Source: JAAYZQ01 sp034428935
GTDB taxonomy: Bacteria > Chloroflexota > Anaerolineae > JAAYZQ01
NCBI GenBank assembly: GCA_034428935.1
Contig: DAOUHB010000196.1
Location: forward strand, 1 to 36,776
Reading direction: 5' to 3'
Length of the DNA stretch: 36,776 bases
This document shows, piece after piece, positions 7,049-14,184 of the stretch. The position numbers and the translations under genes are program-made. The notes under the pieces were generated by a model, which made no database searches, was not told where the DNA came from, and saw only the letters and a list, made by a program, of their open reading frames with translations. Position 1 is the first letter of the stretch, and every line of letters starts with the position of its first letter.

Positions 7049-8568
7049 AGGCAGACTTTGGCGTGCGTTGTTCCGGCGCGGAGCCCATCATTTACGAGCT
7101 GAGCAGGCCTGGACGCATGGCTACCAGCCTTCCCGGCCTCGACGTGCCCGCGGCAGACCTGCCGCCGGACGCCCTGCTGCGCGACGGCGTGGAGCTGCCG
7201 GAGGTGAGCGAGCTGGACCTGATGCGCCACTACGTGCGGTTGAGCCAGCTCAACTGGGCCATCGACATCGGCTTTTATCCCCTGGGATCGTGCACCATGA
7301 AGTACAATCCCAAGGTCAACGAGGCGGCGGCCCGGCTTCCCGGCTTTGCCGCTACCCATCCCTACCAGGACCCCCATACCGTCCAGGGCAACCTGATGCT
7401 CCTCTACGAGCTCCAGGAGATGCTGAAAGAGATCGCCGGTTTTGCCGGGGTCAGCCTGCAGCCCTCGGCCGGTGCCCACGGCGAGCTGACGGGCGTGCTG
7501 ATCATGCGCGCCTACCAGGTGGATCGCGGCGAGGCGCAGCGGACGCGCATCATCGTGCCCGACAGCGCCCACGGCACCAACCCCGCCACCACGAGCATGG
7601 CCGGCCTGGAGGTGGTGGAGGTGCCCTCCGATGCGCGGGGCAACGTGGACCTGGAGGCCCTGCGGGCCGTGTGCGACGAGCGGGTGTGCGGCCTCATGTT
7701 GACCAACCCCAACACCCTGGGCCTCTTCGAGGAGCAGTTGCCGGCGGTGCTGGATCTCGTCCACGGCTGCGGCGGGCTCGTCTACGGCGACGGGGCAAAC
7801 CTGAACGCCCTGCTGGGCATCGCCAAGCCGGGCGAGCTGGGCATCGACGTCATGCACTTTAACCTGCACAAGACCTTTTCGACGCCCCACGGCGGCGGCG
7901 GTCCGGGTGCCGGGCCGGTGGGTGTCGCCGAGGCCCTGGTGCCCTTCCTGCCCGGCCCCATCGTCGAGCTGTGCGACTGCTCGGCCGCCGGCTGCGACTG
8001 CGACTGCGGCCCCGACGAGGAAGAAGACGAGTCGGTTTGCTTCCACCTGGTGATGCCGCCCAAGAGCATCGGCCGGGTCAAGAGCTTTTACGGCAACTTT
8101 GGCGTGTTGGTGCGGGCGTACACCTACATTCGCATGCTGGGCGCGGCCGGCCTCCGCGAGGTGAGCGAGATGGCCGTCCTCAACGCCAACTACCTGAAGA
8201 GCCGGGTCAAGGACTTCTTGCCGGCCTCCCACGACCGGATGCACATGCACGAGTTCGTGGCCAAGGGGACGTTTGCCGGCGCGCCCGACGTCCATGCCCT
8301 GGACATTGCCAAGCGGCTCATCGACTATGGCTTCCATCCGCCGACGAACTATTTCCCACTGATCGTGCCCGAGGCGCTGATGATCGAGCCCACCGAAACC
8401 GAGAGCAAGGAGACCCTGGACGCCTTTGCCGATGCCCTGCGGGCGATTCGTGACGAGGCCCTGACCGATCCTGAGGTGCTCCACGAGGCGCCTCACTCGG
8501 CCCCGGTGCGTCGCCTGGACGAAGTGCGGGCGGCGCGACAGCCCATCCTGAGGTGGCAGCGGGAATAA
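7045..8568 (+). CDS. gcvPB: Glycine dehydrogenase (decarboxylating) subunit 2, with Cys-rich insert
   Basis: This 507-aa protein is the PLP-binding half of the split P protein. Lys276 in NLHKTFSTPHGGGGPGAG is the Schiff-base lysine. AHGTNPATT, YPLGSCTMKYNP and PKSIGRVKSFYGNFG are family hallmarks. The start overlaps gcvPA by four bases. It differs from the usual protein between the FLPGPIVE and PKSIGR segments, where an acidic Cys-rich stretch (residues 310-332) holds six cysteines (310, 312, 317, 319, 321, 332) and seven Asp/Glu from residue 324 on or between cysteines. In ordinary homologues I recall a short beta-hairpin there. The insert could bind metal or act as a redox switch, which is inference. 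Confidence 0.94.
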   Translation: MKADFGVRCSGAEPIIYELSRPGRMATSLPGLDVPAADLPPDALLRDGVELPEVSELDLMRHYVRLSQLNWAIDIGFYPLGSCTMKYNPKVNEAAARLPGFAATHPYQDPHTVQGNLMLLYELQEMLKEIAGFAGVSLQPSAGAHGELTGVLIMRAYQVDRGEAQRTRIIVPDSAHGTNPATTSMAGLEVVEVPSDARGNVDLEALRAVCDERVCGLMLTNPNTLGLFEEQLPAVLDLVHGCGGLVYGDGANLNALLGIAKPGELGIDVMHFNLHKTFSTPHGGGGPGAGPVGVAEALVPFLPGPIVELCDCSAAGCDCDCGPDEEEDESVCFHLVMPPKSIGRVKSFYGNFGVLVRAYTYIRMLGAAGLREVSEMAVLNANYLKSRVKDFLPASHDRMHMHEFVAKGTFAGAPDVHALDIAKRLIDYGFHPPTNYFPLIVPEALMIEPTETESKETLDAFADALRAIRDEALTDPEVLHEAPHSAPVRRLDEVRAARQPILRWQRE

Positions 8569-8572
8569 GTAG

Positions 8573-8788
8573 ATGGATTGTCCCAACTGCGGTGTCTACA
8601 ACCCGGAAGACCGGCTGGTGTGCTGGCGGTGCGACCAGGAGCTGCCCAAGCCCAAGGAGCCCAAGAAACGGCGGGACCCGGCCGCGTTCCAGCGGCGCAT
8701 GTGGATCATTGTCGCCGTGGCCGTCGCCCTCTGGCTGCTCCTGTCCTGGCTGCTGCCGCTGCTCCTGGGTAGCGGCGGCGCGCCCTGA
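8573..8788 (+). CDS. Small zinc-ribbon membrane protein
   Basis: This 71-aa protein has an N-terminal zinc ribbon, CPNC at residues 3-6 and CWRC at 17-20, and a basic Lys/Arg/Pro segment. One hydrophobic helix follows (about residues 43-65, WIIVAVAVALWLLLSWLLPL). It begins four bases after the gcvPB stop, so it is co-transcribed with the glycine cleavage genes. Small proteins of this design (zinc ribbon plus one C-terminal helix) are common in high-GC bacteria and mostly uncharacterised. A link to the P protein is inferred only from operon position. Confidence 0.8.
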   Translation: MDCPNCGVYNPEDRLVCWRCDQELPKPKEPKKRRDPAAFQRRMWIIVAVAVALWLLLSWLLPLLLGSGGAP

Positions 8789-8856
8789 GGCTAGCGGGGT
8801 TGGTAGGCTCGTAGGTTCGTAAAATCGCAGATTCGCGCTTTGGAATCAAGCGCGCA

Positions 8857-8900
8857 AACGGCCGGATTGCGGCAGCAGTGCAGCCCGCAATCCGGCCGTT
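8857..8900. terminator. Bidirectional hairpin between convergent genes
   Basis: Perfect 16-bp arms AACGGCCGGATTGCGG (8857-8872) and its complement (8885-8900) enclose a 12-base loop. It sits between the rightward zinc-ribbon gene and the leftward oxidoreductase gene, so it can end transcription from both sides. There is no long T-run on either side. Confidence 0.7.
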
Positions 8901-8968
8901 GTCGCCTTGCGCCGGGGCTGGCGCCGCGCCACTGCCCCGGATGTGACCTATACGCCAAGTTGGAGGCC

Positions 8969-10111
8969 CTACGGCACAGGACCCCCGCCGGCGGCCTGCG
9001 CAAAGCGCCCCGCCGTAAACCCCCGGGCGTCGATGGTGCTGGCCCGTCCGTCCACGATCCACTCGGCCAGGATCAGGCCGCCGGCGGGGGCGTGCATGAT
9101 GCCGTGGCCGCCCCAGCCACAGTCGTTCCAGAAGCCCTCCAGGTGTTGCGCGGGCCCCAGGATGGGGTTGTCGTCGGGCGTCACCGGCCGCAGACCGGCC
9201 CAGGCTGTCTTGACGCCGGCCTCGGCCAGGGCCGGCGCGCGGTGGATCGAGTGCTCGATGACCTCGTCCAGGAAGGACCAATCGACCTGGGGGTCCTCCT
9301 CGTCGCTGGCGACGTTGCCCATGCCGATGAGCAGGCCCGGCCCCTCGCGGCGCAGGTACCAGGGCAGCTCGACCTCGTAGGTGAAGGGAAAGGTCGTGTC
9401 GTAACCGGCCACGGGCCCCGTGCAAAAGATGTGGCGCTTGATGTTGGTGATGGGCAGGTCCATGCCGGCCCAGCTCGCCACCTGGCGGGCGTTAAAGCCG
9501 GCGGCGTTGACGACGACGGGCGTGCTGACGATCCCTGTCGACGTGCGCACGCCCGTCACCCGGCCGCCGTGGACCTCCAGCCCGGTGGCGCGCACTCCCT
9601 CCAGGAAGCGCACGCCGCGGCGGCGCGCCTGGGCCGCGTAGCCCATCATCAGCGAGTGGGGATCGATGCAGCCCTCCCCGGCCCCGTACCAGCCCAGCTC
9701 GATGTCCTCCAGGCTGAGCCCGGGGGTCAGGCGCGCGATGGTCTGCCGGTCCACGAGCTGGCTGTCGATGCCCTGCTCAACCAGGAGGGCGTGGCGGCGG
9801 CGCAGGTCGGGGGCGCCCTGGGCGCCCGCCAGCATGAGGTTGCCGATGGGCTCCCAACCCGGGTCGGCCTCCATCTCTTCCCGGAAGTGCTGGATGGCGC
9901 CAAAGCCATAGCGCACCAGGGGCAGGCAGTCCTCGTTGGGAAAGGCGTAGCCGATGACGGCCGCCGAGCGGCCAGAAGAGCCGCTGCCCAGCGTGTTCAT
10001 CTCCAGCAGGCAGACGTCCGTCAGCCCGCGCGCTGCCAGGTGGTATGCCAGGCTCAGTCCCTGGATCCCCCCGCCGATGATGACCAACTCGGCCGTTTCT
10101 CTCAGCGTCAT
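8969..10111 (-). CDS. FAD-dependent oxidoreductase, DAO family (sarcosine oxidase beta-like)
   Basis: This 380-aa protein has an N-terminal Rossmann motif GGGIQG at residues 13-18, within VIIGGGIQGLSLAYHLAARG. A substrate-binding region follows, and the C-terminal FAD segment reads AGLRPVTPDDNPILGP and NDCGWGGHGIMHAPAGG. This layout is that of the D-amino-acid-oxidase/sarcosine-oxidase superfamily, which oxidises secondary or D-amino acids to imino acids using FAD. The true substrate cannot be read from sequence; sarcosine, dimethylglycine or proline-like substrates are plausible. The ATG at 10111 follows GAGAGGAGACGGCA. A 46-residue upstream extension is rejected as low complexity and lacking a binding site. 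It follows the CAP-domain gene by about 50 bp. Confidence 0.88.
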   Translation of the reverse strand: MTLRETAELVIIGGGIQGLSLAYHLAARGLTDVCLLEMNTLGSGSSGRSAAVIGYAFPNEDCLPLVRYGFGAIQHFREEMEADPGWEPIGNLMLAGAQGAPDLRRRHALLVEQGIDSQLVDRQTIARLTPGLSLEDIELGWYGAGEGCIDPHSLMMGYAAQARRRGVRFLEGVRATGLEVHGGRVTGVRTSTGIVSTPVVVNAAGFNARQVASWAGMDLPITNIKRHIFCTGPVAGYDTTFPFTYEVELPWYLRREGPGLLIGMGNVASDEEDPQVDWSFLDEVIEHSIHRAPALAEAGVKTAWAGLRPVTPDDNPILGPAQHLEGFWNDCGWGGHGIMHAPAGGLILAEWIVDGRASTIDARGFTAGRFAQAAGGGPVP

Positions 10112-10133
10112 TGCCGTCTCCTCTCGAGAGGTA

Positions 10134-10154
10134 GGGCAACCGTCGCGGTTGCCC
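10134..10154 (-). terminator. Intercistronic hairpin between the CAP-domain gene and the oxidoreductase gene
   Basis: GGGCAACCG (10134-10142) and CGGTTGCCC (10146-10154) form a 9-bp perfect stem with a three-base loop in the 52-bp gap. It lacks a T-run. It may be a weak attenuator or processing hairpin rather than a full terminator. Confidence 0.45.
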
Positions 10155-10163
10155 GGAACGGTC

Positions 10164-10943
10164 CTACTCCACGCCCAGGATCTGCACCCAGTAGTGGTTC
10201 CACACCTCCTGGCCCGGGTCCTGCTCCAGGAAGATGTGCCCCACGCCAATGTCCTCGAACTGGCAGTTCATCATGTTTCGCCGGTGGTCGTCGCTGAGCA
10301 TCCAGTTGTCGACCACGGCCTGGGCCGAGGAAAAGCCGGCGGCCAGGTTCTCGCCGACTACCTGGTAGGCATAGTCCACGAGTTCCATGCGCTCGGCCAG
10401 CGTTGACCCGTCGGGCGCTTCGTGGGCGAAAAAGTCGCCCTCGGCCATCTCCACTGCATAGTCCTGCGCCACGGCGTTCAGCACGGGATGCTCGCCCACG
10501 GGCTCGCAGCCGTTCTGGAGCCGGTACTCGTTGGTGTACCGGATCACCTGGGCCACCAGGTCCTCCTCCGGCGCCTCGGCCGCACGCGGCGAGGCCGTGG
10601 GCAGGGGAGGCGGGGTATCGGGCGAGGGATCGGGCGAGCCGGTGGCGTCGCCGGTCTCTCCCGTCATCTCCAGCGGTGGGATCAGGAGGCCAGGCAACTC
10701 TGCGAGGTCGGTGGGCAACCCTGCCACGGTGGTGGGCAACTCGGCCACGGTGGTCGGCAAGTCGGCCACGGTGGTCGGCAATTCCGCGACCGTCGTCGGT
10801 AGCTCTGCCAGGGCGGTGGGCAACTCTGCCACGGTCGTGGGCAGCGATTCCGGATCCATGTCCTCCGAAACGCTGCACGCCGACAGGAACAAGAGAAGTG
10901 CGGCCAGGAGCGCCAGGGCTCGCCGCTCGCGAAGGTACTGCAT
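10164..10943 (-). CDS. Lipoprotein with CAP (SCP/PR-1, YkwD-like) domain and heptad-repeat stalk
   Basis: A 259-aa exported lipoprotein. The signal peptide ends in the lipobox LFLSAC (Cys23). Seven tandem seven-residue repeats of the type LPTTVAE (about residues 34-82) follow, then a Pro/Ser/Thr linker and a C-terminal CAP domain. Conserved CAP features are the Asn-Glu-Tyr-Arg opening helix, a His in DFFAHEAPDG, GENLAAG and DDHRRNMMNCQFEDIGVG. YkwD-like CAP proteins are secreted and widespread, with poorly known functions. The ATG at 10943 is chosen because GGAGG lies six bases before it; the ATG at 10949 abuts that site. A promoter at 11009-11037 reads into the gene. Confidence 0.88.
   Translation of the reverse strand: MQYLRERRALALLAALLLFLSACSVSEDMDPESLPTTVAELPTALAELPTTVAELPTTVADLPTTVAELPTTVAGLPTDLAELPGLLIPPLEMTGETGDATGSPDPSPDTPPPLPTASPRAAEAPEEDLVAQVIRYTNEYRLQNGCEPVGEHPVLNAVAQDYAVEMAEGDFFAHEAPDGSTLAERMELVDYAYQVVGENLAAGFSSAQAVVDNWMLSDDHRRNMMNCQFEDIGVGHIFLEQDPGQEVWNHYWVQILGVE
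10698..10844 (-). repeat. 21-bp minisatellite coding seven LPTTVAE-type heptads
   Basis: Seven consecutive 21-bp units encode LPTTVAE, LPTALAE, LPTTVAE, LPTTVAD, LPTTVAE, LPTTVAG and LPTDLAE. The DNA shows repeated GGTGGGCAA and CACGGTGGT blocks. They form the stalk between lipid anchor and CAP domain. In-frame repeats of this kind can vary in number between strains by slippage. Confidence 0.9.
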
Positions 10944-11008
10944 TAACATCCTCCGGTTGGCTGTCCGCCGCAGCCGGCCTTGGGGACCAGGCCGCCGGCA
11001 GCCAGCAC

Positions 11009-11037
11009 ATTATACCACGGTTGCGGCCAAACGCCAA
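11009..11037 (-). promoter_or_regulatory. Promoter of the CAP lipoprotein / oxidoreductase pair
   Basis: On the minus strand TTGGCG (11032-11037) and a consensus TATAAT (11009-11014) are separated by 17 bp. The expected start near 11002 gives a leader of about 60 nt to the ATG at 10943. Confidence 0.6.
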
Positions 11038-11111
11038 CGGTGTGGGCCGTTTGTCCAGCAATTCGAGCGAATCCGGGCTGGCGGTCTTGCCCCCGCTCGC
11101 TCCCGCCAGAT

Positions 11112-11154
11112 CGCCAGATATGGCGGTCCTGGCGTGCATCTGGCGATGCACGCC
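11112..11154. promoter_or_regulatory. Cluster of CGCCAGA/CTGGCG inverted motifs between divergent genes
   Basis: The 387-bp gap between the CAP gene and the debranching enzyme gene holds a near-palindrome CGCCAGATATGGCG (11112-11125). Next to it is a 9-bp hairpin, GGCGTGCAT (11131-11139) with ATGCACGCC (11146-11154). The shared CGCCAGA/CTGGCG element recurs four times in about 45 bp, between the two divergent promoters. An operator is possible, and no known regulator box was recognised. The rest of the gap shows nothing beyond the two promoters. Confidence 0.35.
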
Positions 11155-11222
11155 GAGCGAACAAGCAGAGCCGGGCTCAAGCCTCGCCATATTCAAAATT
11201 GCTGGATGCCCCCGGCTGCGAT

Positions 11223-11251
11223 TTGACGCCATGGCCCGGTTATGCTATCCT
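11223..11251 (+). promoter_or_regulatory. Promoter of the glycogen debranching enzyme gene
   Basis: TTGACG (11223-11228), a 17-bp spacer and TATCCT (11246-11251). The predicted start near 11258 leaves about 73 nt of leader before the ATG at 11331. Confidence 0.5.
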
Positions 11252-11330
11252 CTCGTGGAATGCGCCCCGATCCGCACGTTGGTCGAGATCCGTCTGAGCC
11301 TTTCCGGGGCCGGCTTTGAATGAGGGGGAC

Positions 11331-13337
11331 ATGCTGAGCAGAGGTGAACGGGCCCTGGAGTTCGGCCGCGAAGTCTGCGGCGACCTGCAGGCCGCCGAGC
11401 AGCGCGAATGGCTGGTGACCAACGGCATCGGCGGCTATGCCTCGGGCACCGTCGCCGGTGTGCTGACCCGCCGCTACCACGGCCTCCTCGTGGCCGCCCT
11501 TCAGCCGCCCGTGCGGCGCACCCTCCTCTTGACCAAGCTGGATGAAACGGCGGCCTACCACGGCGTGGACTATCCCCTGTTCGCCAATCGCTGGGCCGGT
11601 GGCGCCATCGAGCCGGCCGGCTACCAGCACCTGGAGAGCTTCTGGCTGGAGGGCACGGCGCCGGTGTGGGCCTTTGCCGTGGCCGATGCCCTGCTGGAAA
11701 AACGGGTGTGGATGCAGCCCGGGGCCAACACGACCTACGTGCGCTACACCCTGCGCCGGGGCAGCGGCCCCCTGGCCCTGGCCATCGATGCCCTGGCCAA
11801 CCACCGGGACCATCACGGCAACACCCACGTCCGGGATGGAGCCCCGGACCTGGCCGTGGAAACGGTTCCCCGGGGGCTGCGCATCAGCACCGGGGCGGGC
11901 CAGGCGCTCTTTTATCTCCTGAGCGATTCGGCCCGGGCCACGCCGCGCTCCAGGTGGCATCACGGCTTCTATTTGCGGGTCGAGGACTATCGCGGGCTGG
12001 ACCCGCTGGACGACAACCTGTGTGCCGGCACGTTCGAGGCGACCCTGGAGCCGGGCGAGTCGCTGACGATCGTCGCGAGCGCCGCCAACGCGGACGGCGA
12101 GCCGGACCTGGATGGCGACTCGGCCTACGAGCTGCGATGGGCCACCGACGAGCTGTTGCTCGAACAGGCCAGGCTGGCTCTCGACGTCGAGCCGCCGGCC
12201 ATCAAGCAGCTCGTTCTGGCCGCCAACCAGTTCATCGTCGACCGCCGCCTGCCCGACGGCTCGGAAGGCAAGTCGGTGGTTGCCGGCTATCCCTGGTTCA
12301 GCGACTGGGGCCGCGACACGATGATCAGCCTGCCGGGCCTGACCTTGACCACGGGCCGCTACGACGTGGCGACGCGCATCCTGGAGACCTATGCCCGGTA
12401 CGTCGACCGGGGCATGCTGCCCAACCGTTTCCCCGACGAGGGCCAGGCGCCGGAATACAACACCGTGGACGCCACGTTGTGGTACTTTGAGGCCGTCCGC
12501 GCCCACTATGCCGTCGCCGGGAGCCAGGGACTGGTGCAGGACCTGTTTCCCGTGCTCAAGGAGATCGTCGACTGGCACCTGCGCGGCACGCGCTACCAGA
12601 TCCACGTCGACCCCGACGACGGGCTGCTCTTTGCCGGCGAGCCCGGGGTGCAGCTCACCTGGATGGACGCCAGGGTGGACGACTGGGTGGTCACACCGCG
12701 CACCGGCAAGCCGGTGGAGGTCAACGCGCTGTGGTACAACGCCCTGCGGATCATGGTCGAGTTCGCCTGGCTGGTGGGCGAGCCGCCCGAGCGGTACGAG
12801 GCTCTGGCCAAACAAGCGCGGGCCGGGTTCGCCCGCTTCTGGAACGAGGAGACGGGTTATTGCTACGACGTCCTCGACGGCCCGGAAGGGGACGACGCGA
12901 GCCTGCGCCCCAACCAGCTTCTCGCCGTGTCGCTGCGCCACAGCCCGCTGACTGCGGAGAGGCGCAAGGCCGTGGTGGACGCCTGTGCCCGGCATCTGCT
13001 CACGTCCCACGGCCTGCGCAGCCTGGACCCACGGCACCCCGACTACAAGGGCCAGCATGGCGGAGAGCGGCGGACGCGCGATGCCGCATATCACCAGGGC
13101 ACTGCCTGGGGCTGGCTCCTGGGCCCCTTTGTCCGTGCGCACCTGCGCGTCTACGGCGACGCCGACGCTGCCCGCTCTTTCCTGGAGCCGATGTTCCGCC
13201 ACCTGGCCGGCCACGGCGTGGGCAGCCTGAGCGAGATCTATGACGGGGATGCGCCCTTTGCCCCGCGGGGCTGCATCGCCCAGGCCTGGACCGTGGCCGA
13301 GGTGCTGCGGGCCTGGGAAGAGACGGTGAGCGCCTGA
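11331..13337 (+). CDS. Glycogen debranching enzyme (amylo-alpha-1,6-glucosidase, archaeal/bacterial type)
   Basis: A 668-aa cytoplasmic enzyme that trims alpha-1,6 branches of glycogen. An N-terminal GDE_N-like beta domain (about residues 20-225, with LVTNGIGGYASGTVAGV and RRYHGLL) precedes a C-terminal (alpha/alpha)6 barrel. The barrel carries the signature WFSDWGRDTMISLPGL (about 322-337), MLPNRFPDEG and YNTVDATLWYFEAV, then LTWMDARVDDWVVTPRTGKP and the closing DAAYHQGTAWGWLLGPF. The length fits the single-subunit prokaryotic family of about 650-700. The ATG at 11331 follows GAGGGGG and is preferred to an in-frame TTG at 11316. No other glycogen gene is in the window. Confidence 0.93.
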   Translation: MLSRGERALEFGREVCGDLQAAEQREWLVTNGIGGYASGTVAGVLTRRYHGLLVAALQPPVRRTLLLTKLDETAAYHGVDYPLFANRWAGGAIEPAGYQHLESFWLEGTAPVWAFAVADALLEKRVWMQPGANTTYVRYTLRRGSGPLALAIDALANHRDHHGNTHVRDGAPDLAVETVPRGLRISTGAGQALFYLLSDSARATPRSRWHHGFYLRVEDYRGLDPLDDNLCAGTFEATLEPGESLTIVASAANADGEPDLDGDSAYELRWATDELLLEQARLALDVEPPAIKQLVLAANQFIVDRRLPDGSEGKSVVAGYPWFSDWGRDTMISLPGLTLTTGRYDVATRILETYARYVDRGMLPNRFPDEGQAPEYNTVDATLWYFEAVRAHYAVAGSQGLVQDLFPVLKEIVDWHLRGTRYQIHVDPDDGLLFAGEPGVQLTWMDARVDDWVVTPRTGKPVEVNALWYNALRIMVEFAWLVGEPPERYEALAKQARAGFARFWNEETGYCYDVLDGPEGDDASLRPNQLLAVSLRHSPLTAERRKAVVDACARHLLTSHGLRSLDPRHPDYKGQHGGERRTRDAAYHQGTAWGWLLGPFVRAHLRVYGDADAARSFLEPMFRHLAGHGVGSLSEIYDGDAPFAPRGCIAQAWTVAEVLRAWEETVSA

Positions 13338-13393
13338 CGGGCGCCCGATACGATAGCAAGCCAGTTCAAGATGGCCGGCACGGCGAGGTGCAC

Positions 13394-14161
13394 ATGAATC
13401 GAAATGAGCTTGTCGAGCTATGGCAACGCGAGGAGTCGCAGCCCTTCTCCGGGTGGGACTTTGCCCATCTGGACGGCCGCATGGAATCGGAACCAACTCC
13501 GTGGTCCTACGAAGCGCGGGCCGCCGAGCTCATGCGCGGCGCGTCTTCGGTCCTCGACATGGGCACGGGCGGCGGCGAGCGCCTGTTAAAGTTGCGGGAG
13601 CACTGGCCCGGGAAGGTTGCGGTGACGGAGGACTATCCGCCCAACGTCAAGATTGCCACGGAGCGCCTGGCGCCCCTGGGGGTTCGAGTCGCCGACACCT
13701 CGCTCGCCGGCGATGACCTGCTGCCCTTTGCCGCCGGCGAGTTCGACCTCGTCCTGAACCGACACTCGAGCTTTGACGCCGGCGAAGTGGCGCGCATTCT
13801 CGCCCCCGGCGGGTCTTTTCTCACCCAGCAGATCCATGGCTTGTGGGCCCACGACCTGCTGGCCGAGTTTGGCGCCACGTCGCCATACCCCGATGACACG
13901 CCCGAGAAGGTTGTGCCGAGGTTGAGGGCGGCCGGCCTGACCATCGCCGACGCGCGGGAGTGGCGCGGCAGCCTGACCTTTACGGATGTCGGCGCCATTG
14001 TCTACTACCTGAGGGCTGTTCCCTGGCTCGTGCCCGGATTCTCGGTGGCGACGCACCTGGAGCCCCTGCTGGCGCTCCAGCTCCGGCTGGAAAGAGGCGA
14101 GAGCTTGTGCTTTGCGGCGTACAAGTTCTTGGTTGAGGCGCGCAAGGGCTCGCAACCCTGA
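13394..14161 (+). CDS. Class I SAM-dependent methyltransferase
   Basis: A 255-aa protein with the Rossmann SAM-binding motif I VLDMGTGGGE at about residues 52-61. An acidic residue (VTEDYPPN) ends the second strand, followed by motif DLVLNRHSSFDAGE and the post-II loop ILAPGGSFLTQQI. This is the Methyltransf_11/25 layout acting on small molecules. The RHSSFD element is typical of a subgroup often annotated simply as class I methyltransferase. The substrate is unknown. The ATG at 13394 has GAGG five bases upstream; a GTG at 13388 is the alternative. It lies 56 bp after the debranching enzyme and 23 bp before the amidohydrolase gene. Confidence 0.88.
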   Translation: MNRNELVELWQREESQPFSGWDFAHLDGRMESEPTPWSYEARAAELMRGASSVLDMGTGGGERLLKLREHWPGKVAVTEDYPPNVKIATERLAPLGVRVADTSLAGDDLLPFAAGEFDLVLNRHSSFDAGEVARILAPGGSFLTQQIHGLWAHDLLAEFGATSPYPDDTPEKVVPRLRAAGLTIADAREWRGSLTFTDVGAIVYYLRAVPWLVPGFSVATHLEPLLALQLRLERGESLCFAAYKFLVEARKGSQP

Positions 14162-14184
14162 TTCTGTTCTTGAGGGAGAGAAGA

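Noticed and set aside
10112..10249. 46-residue N-terminal extension of the FAD oxidoreductase
   Set aside because: It runs into the upstream CAP-domain gene region, has no ribosome binding site and is Arg/Trp/Ser-rich. The ATG at 10111 has a strong site and starts just before the FAD motif.
11193..13496. 767-codon minus-strand open frame opposite the debranching enzyme
   Set aside because: The plus strand encodes a full glycogen debranching enzyme with all motifs. The antisense translation has no recognisable family.
13675..13700. tRNA T-arm-like GGTTCGAGTC
   Set aside because: It is inside the methyltransferase coding sequence, with no acceptor or anticodon stems around it.
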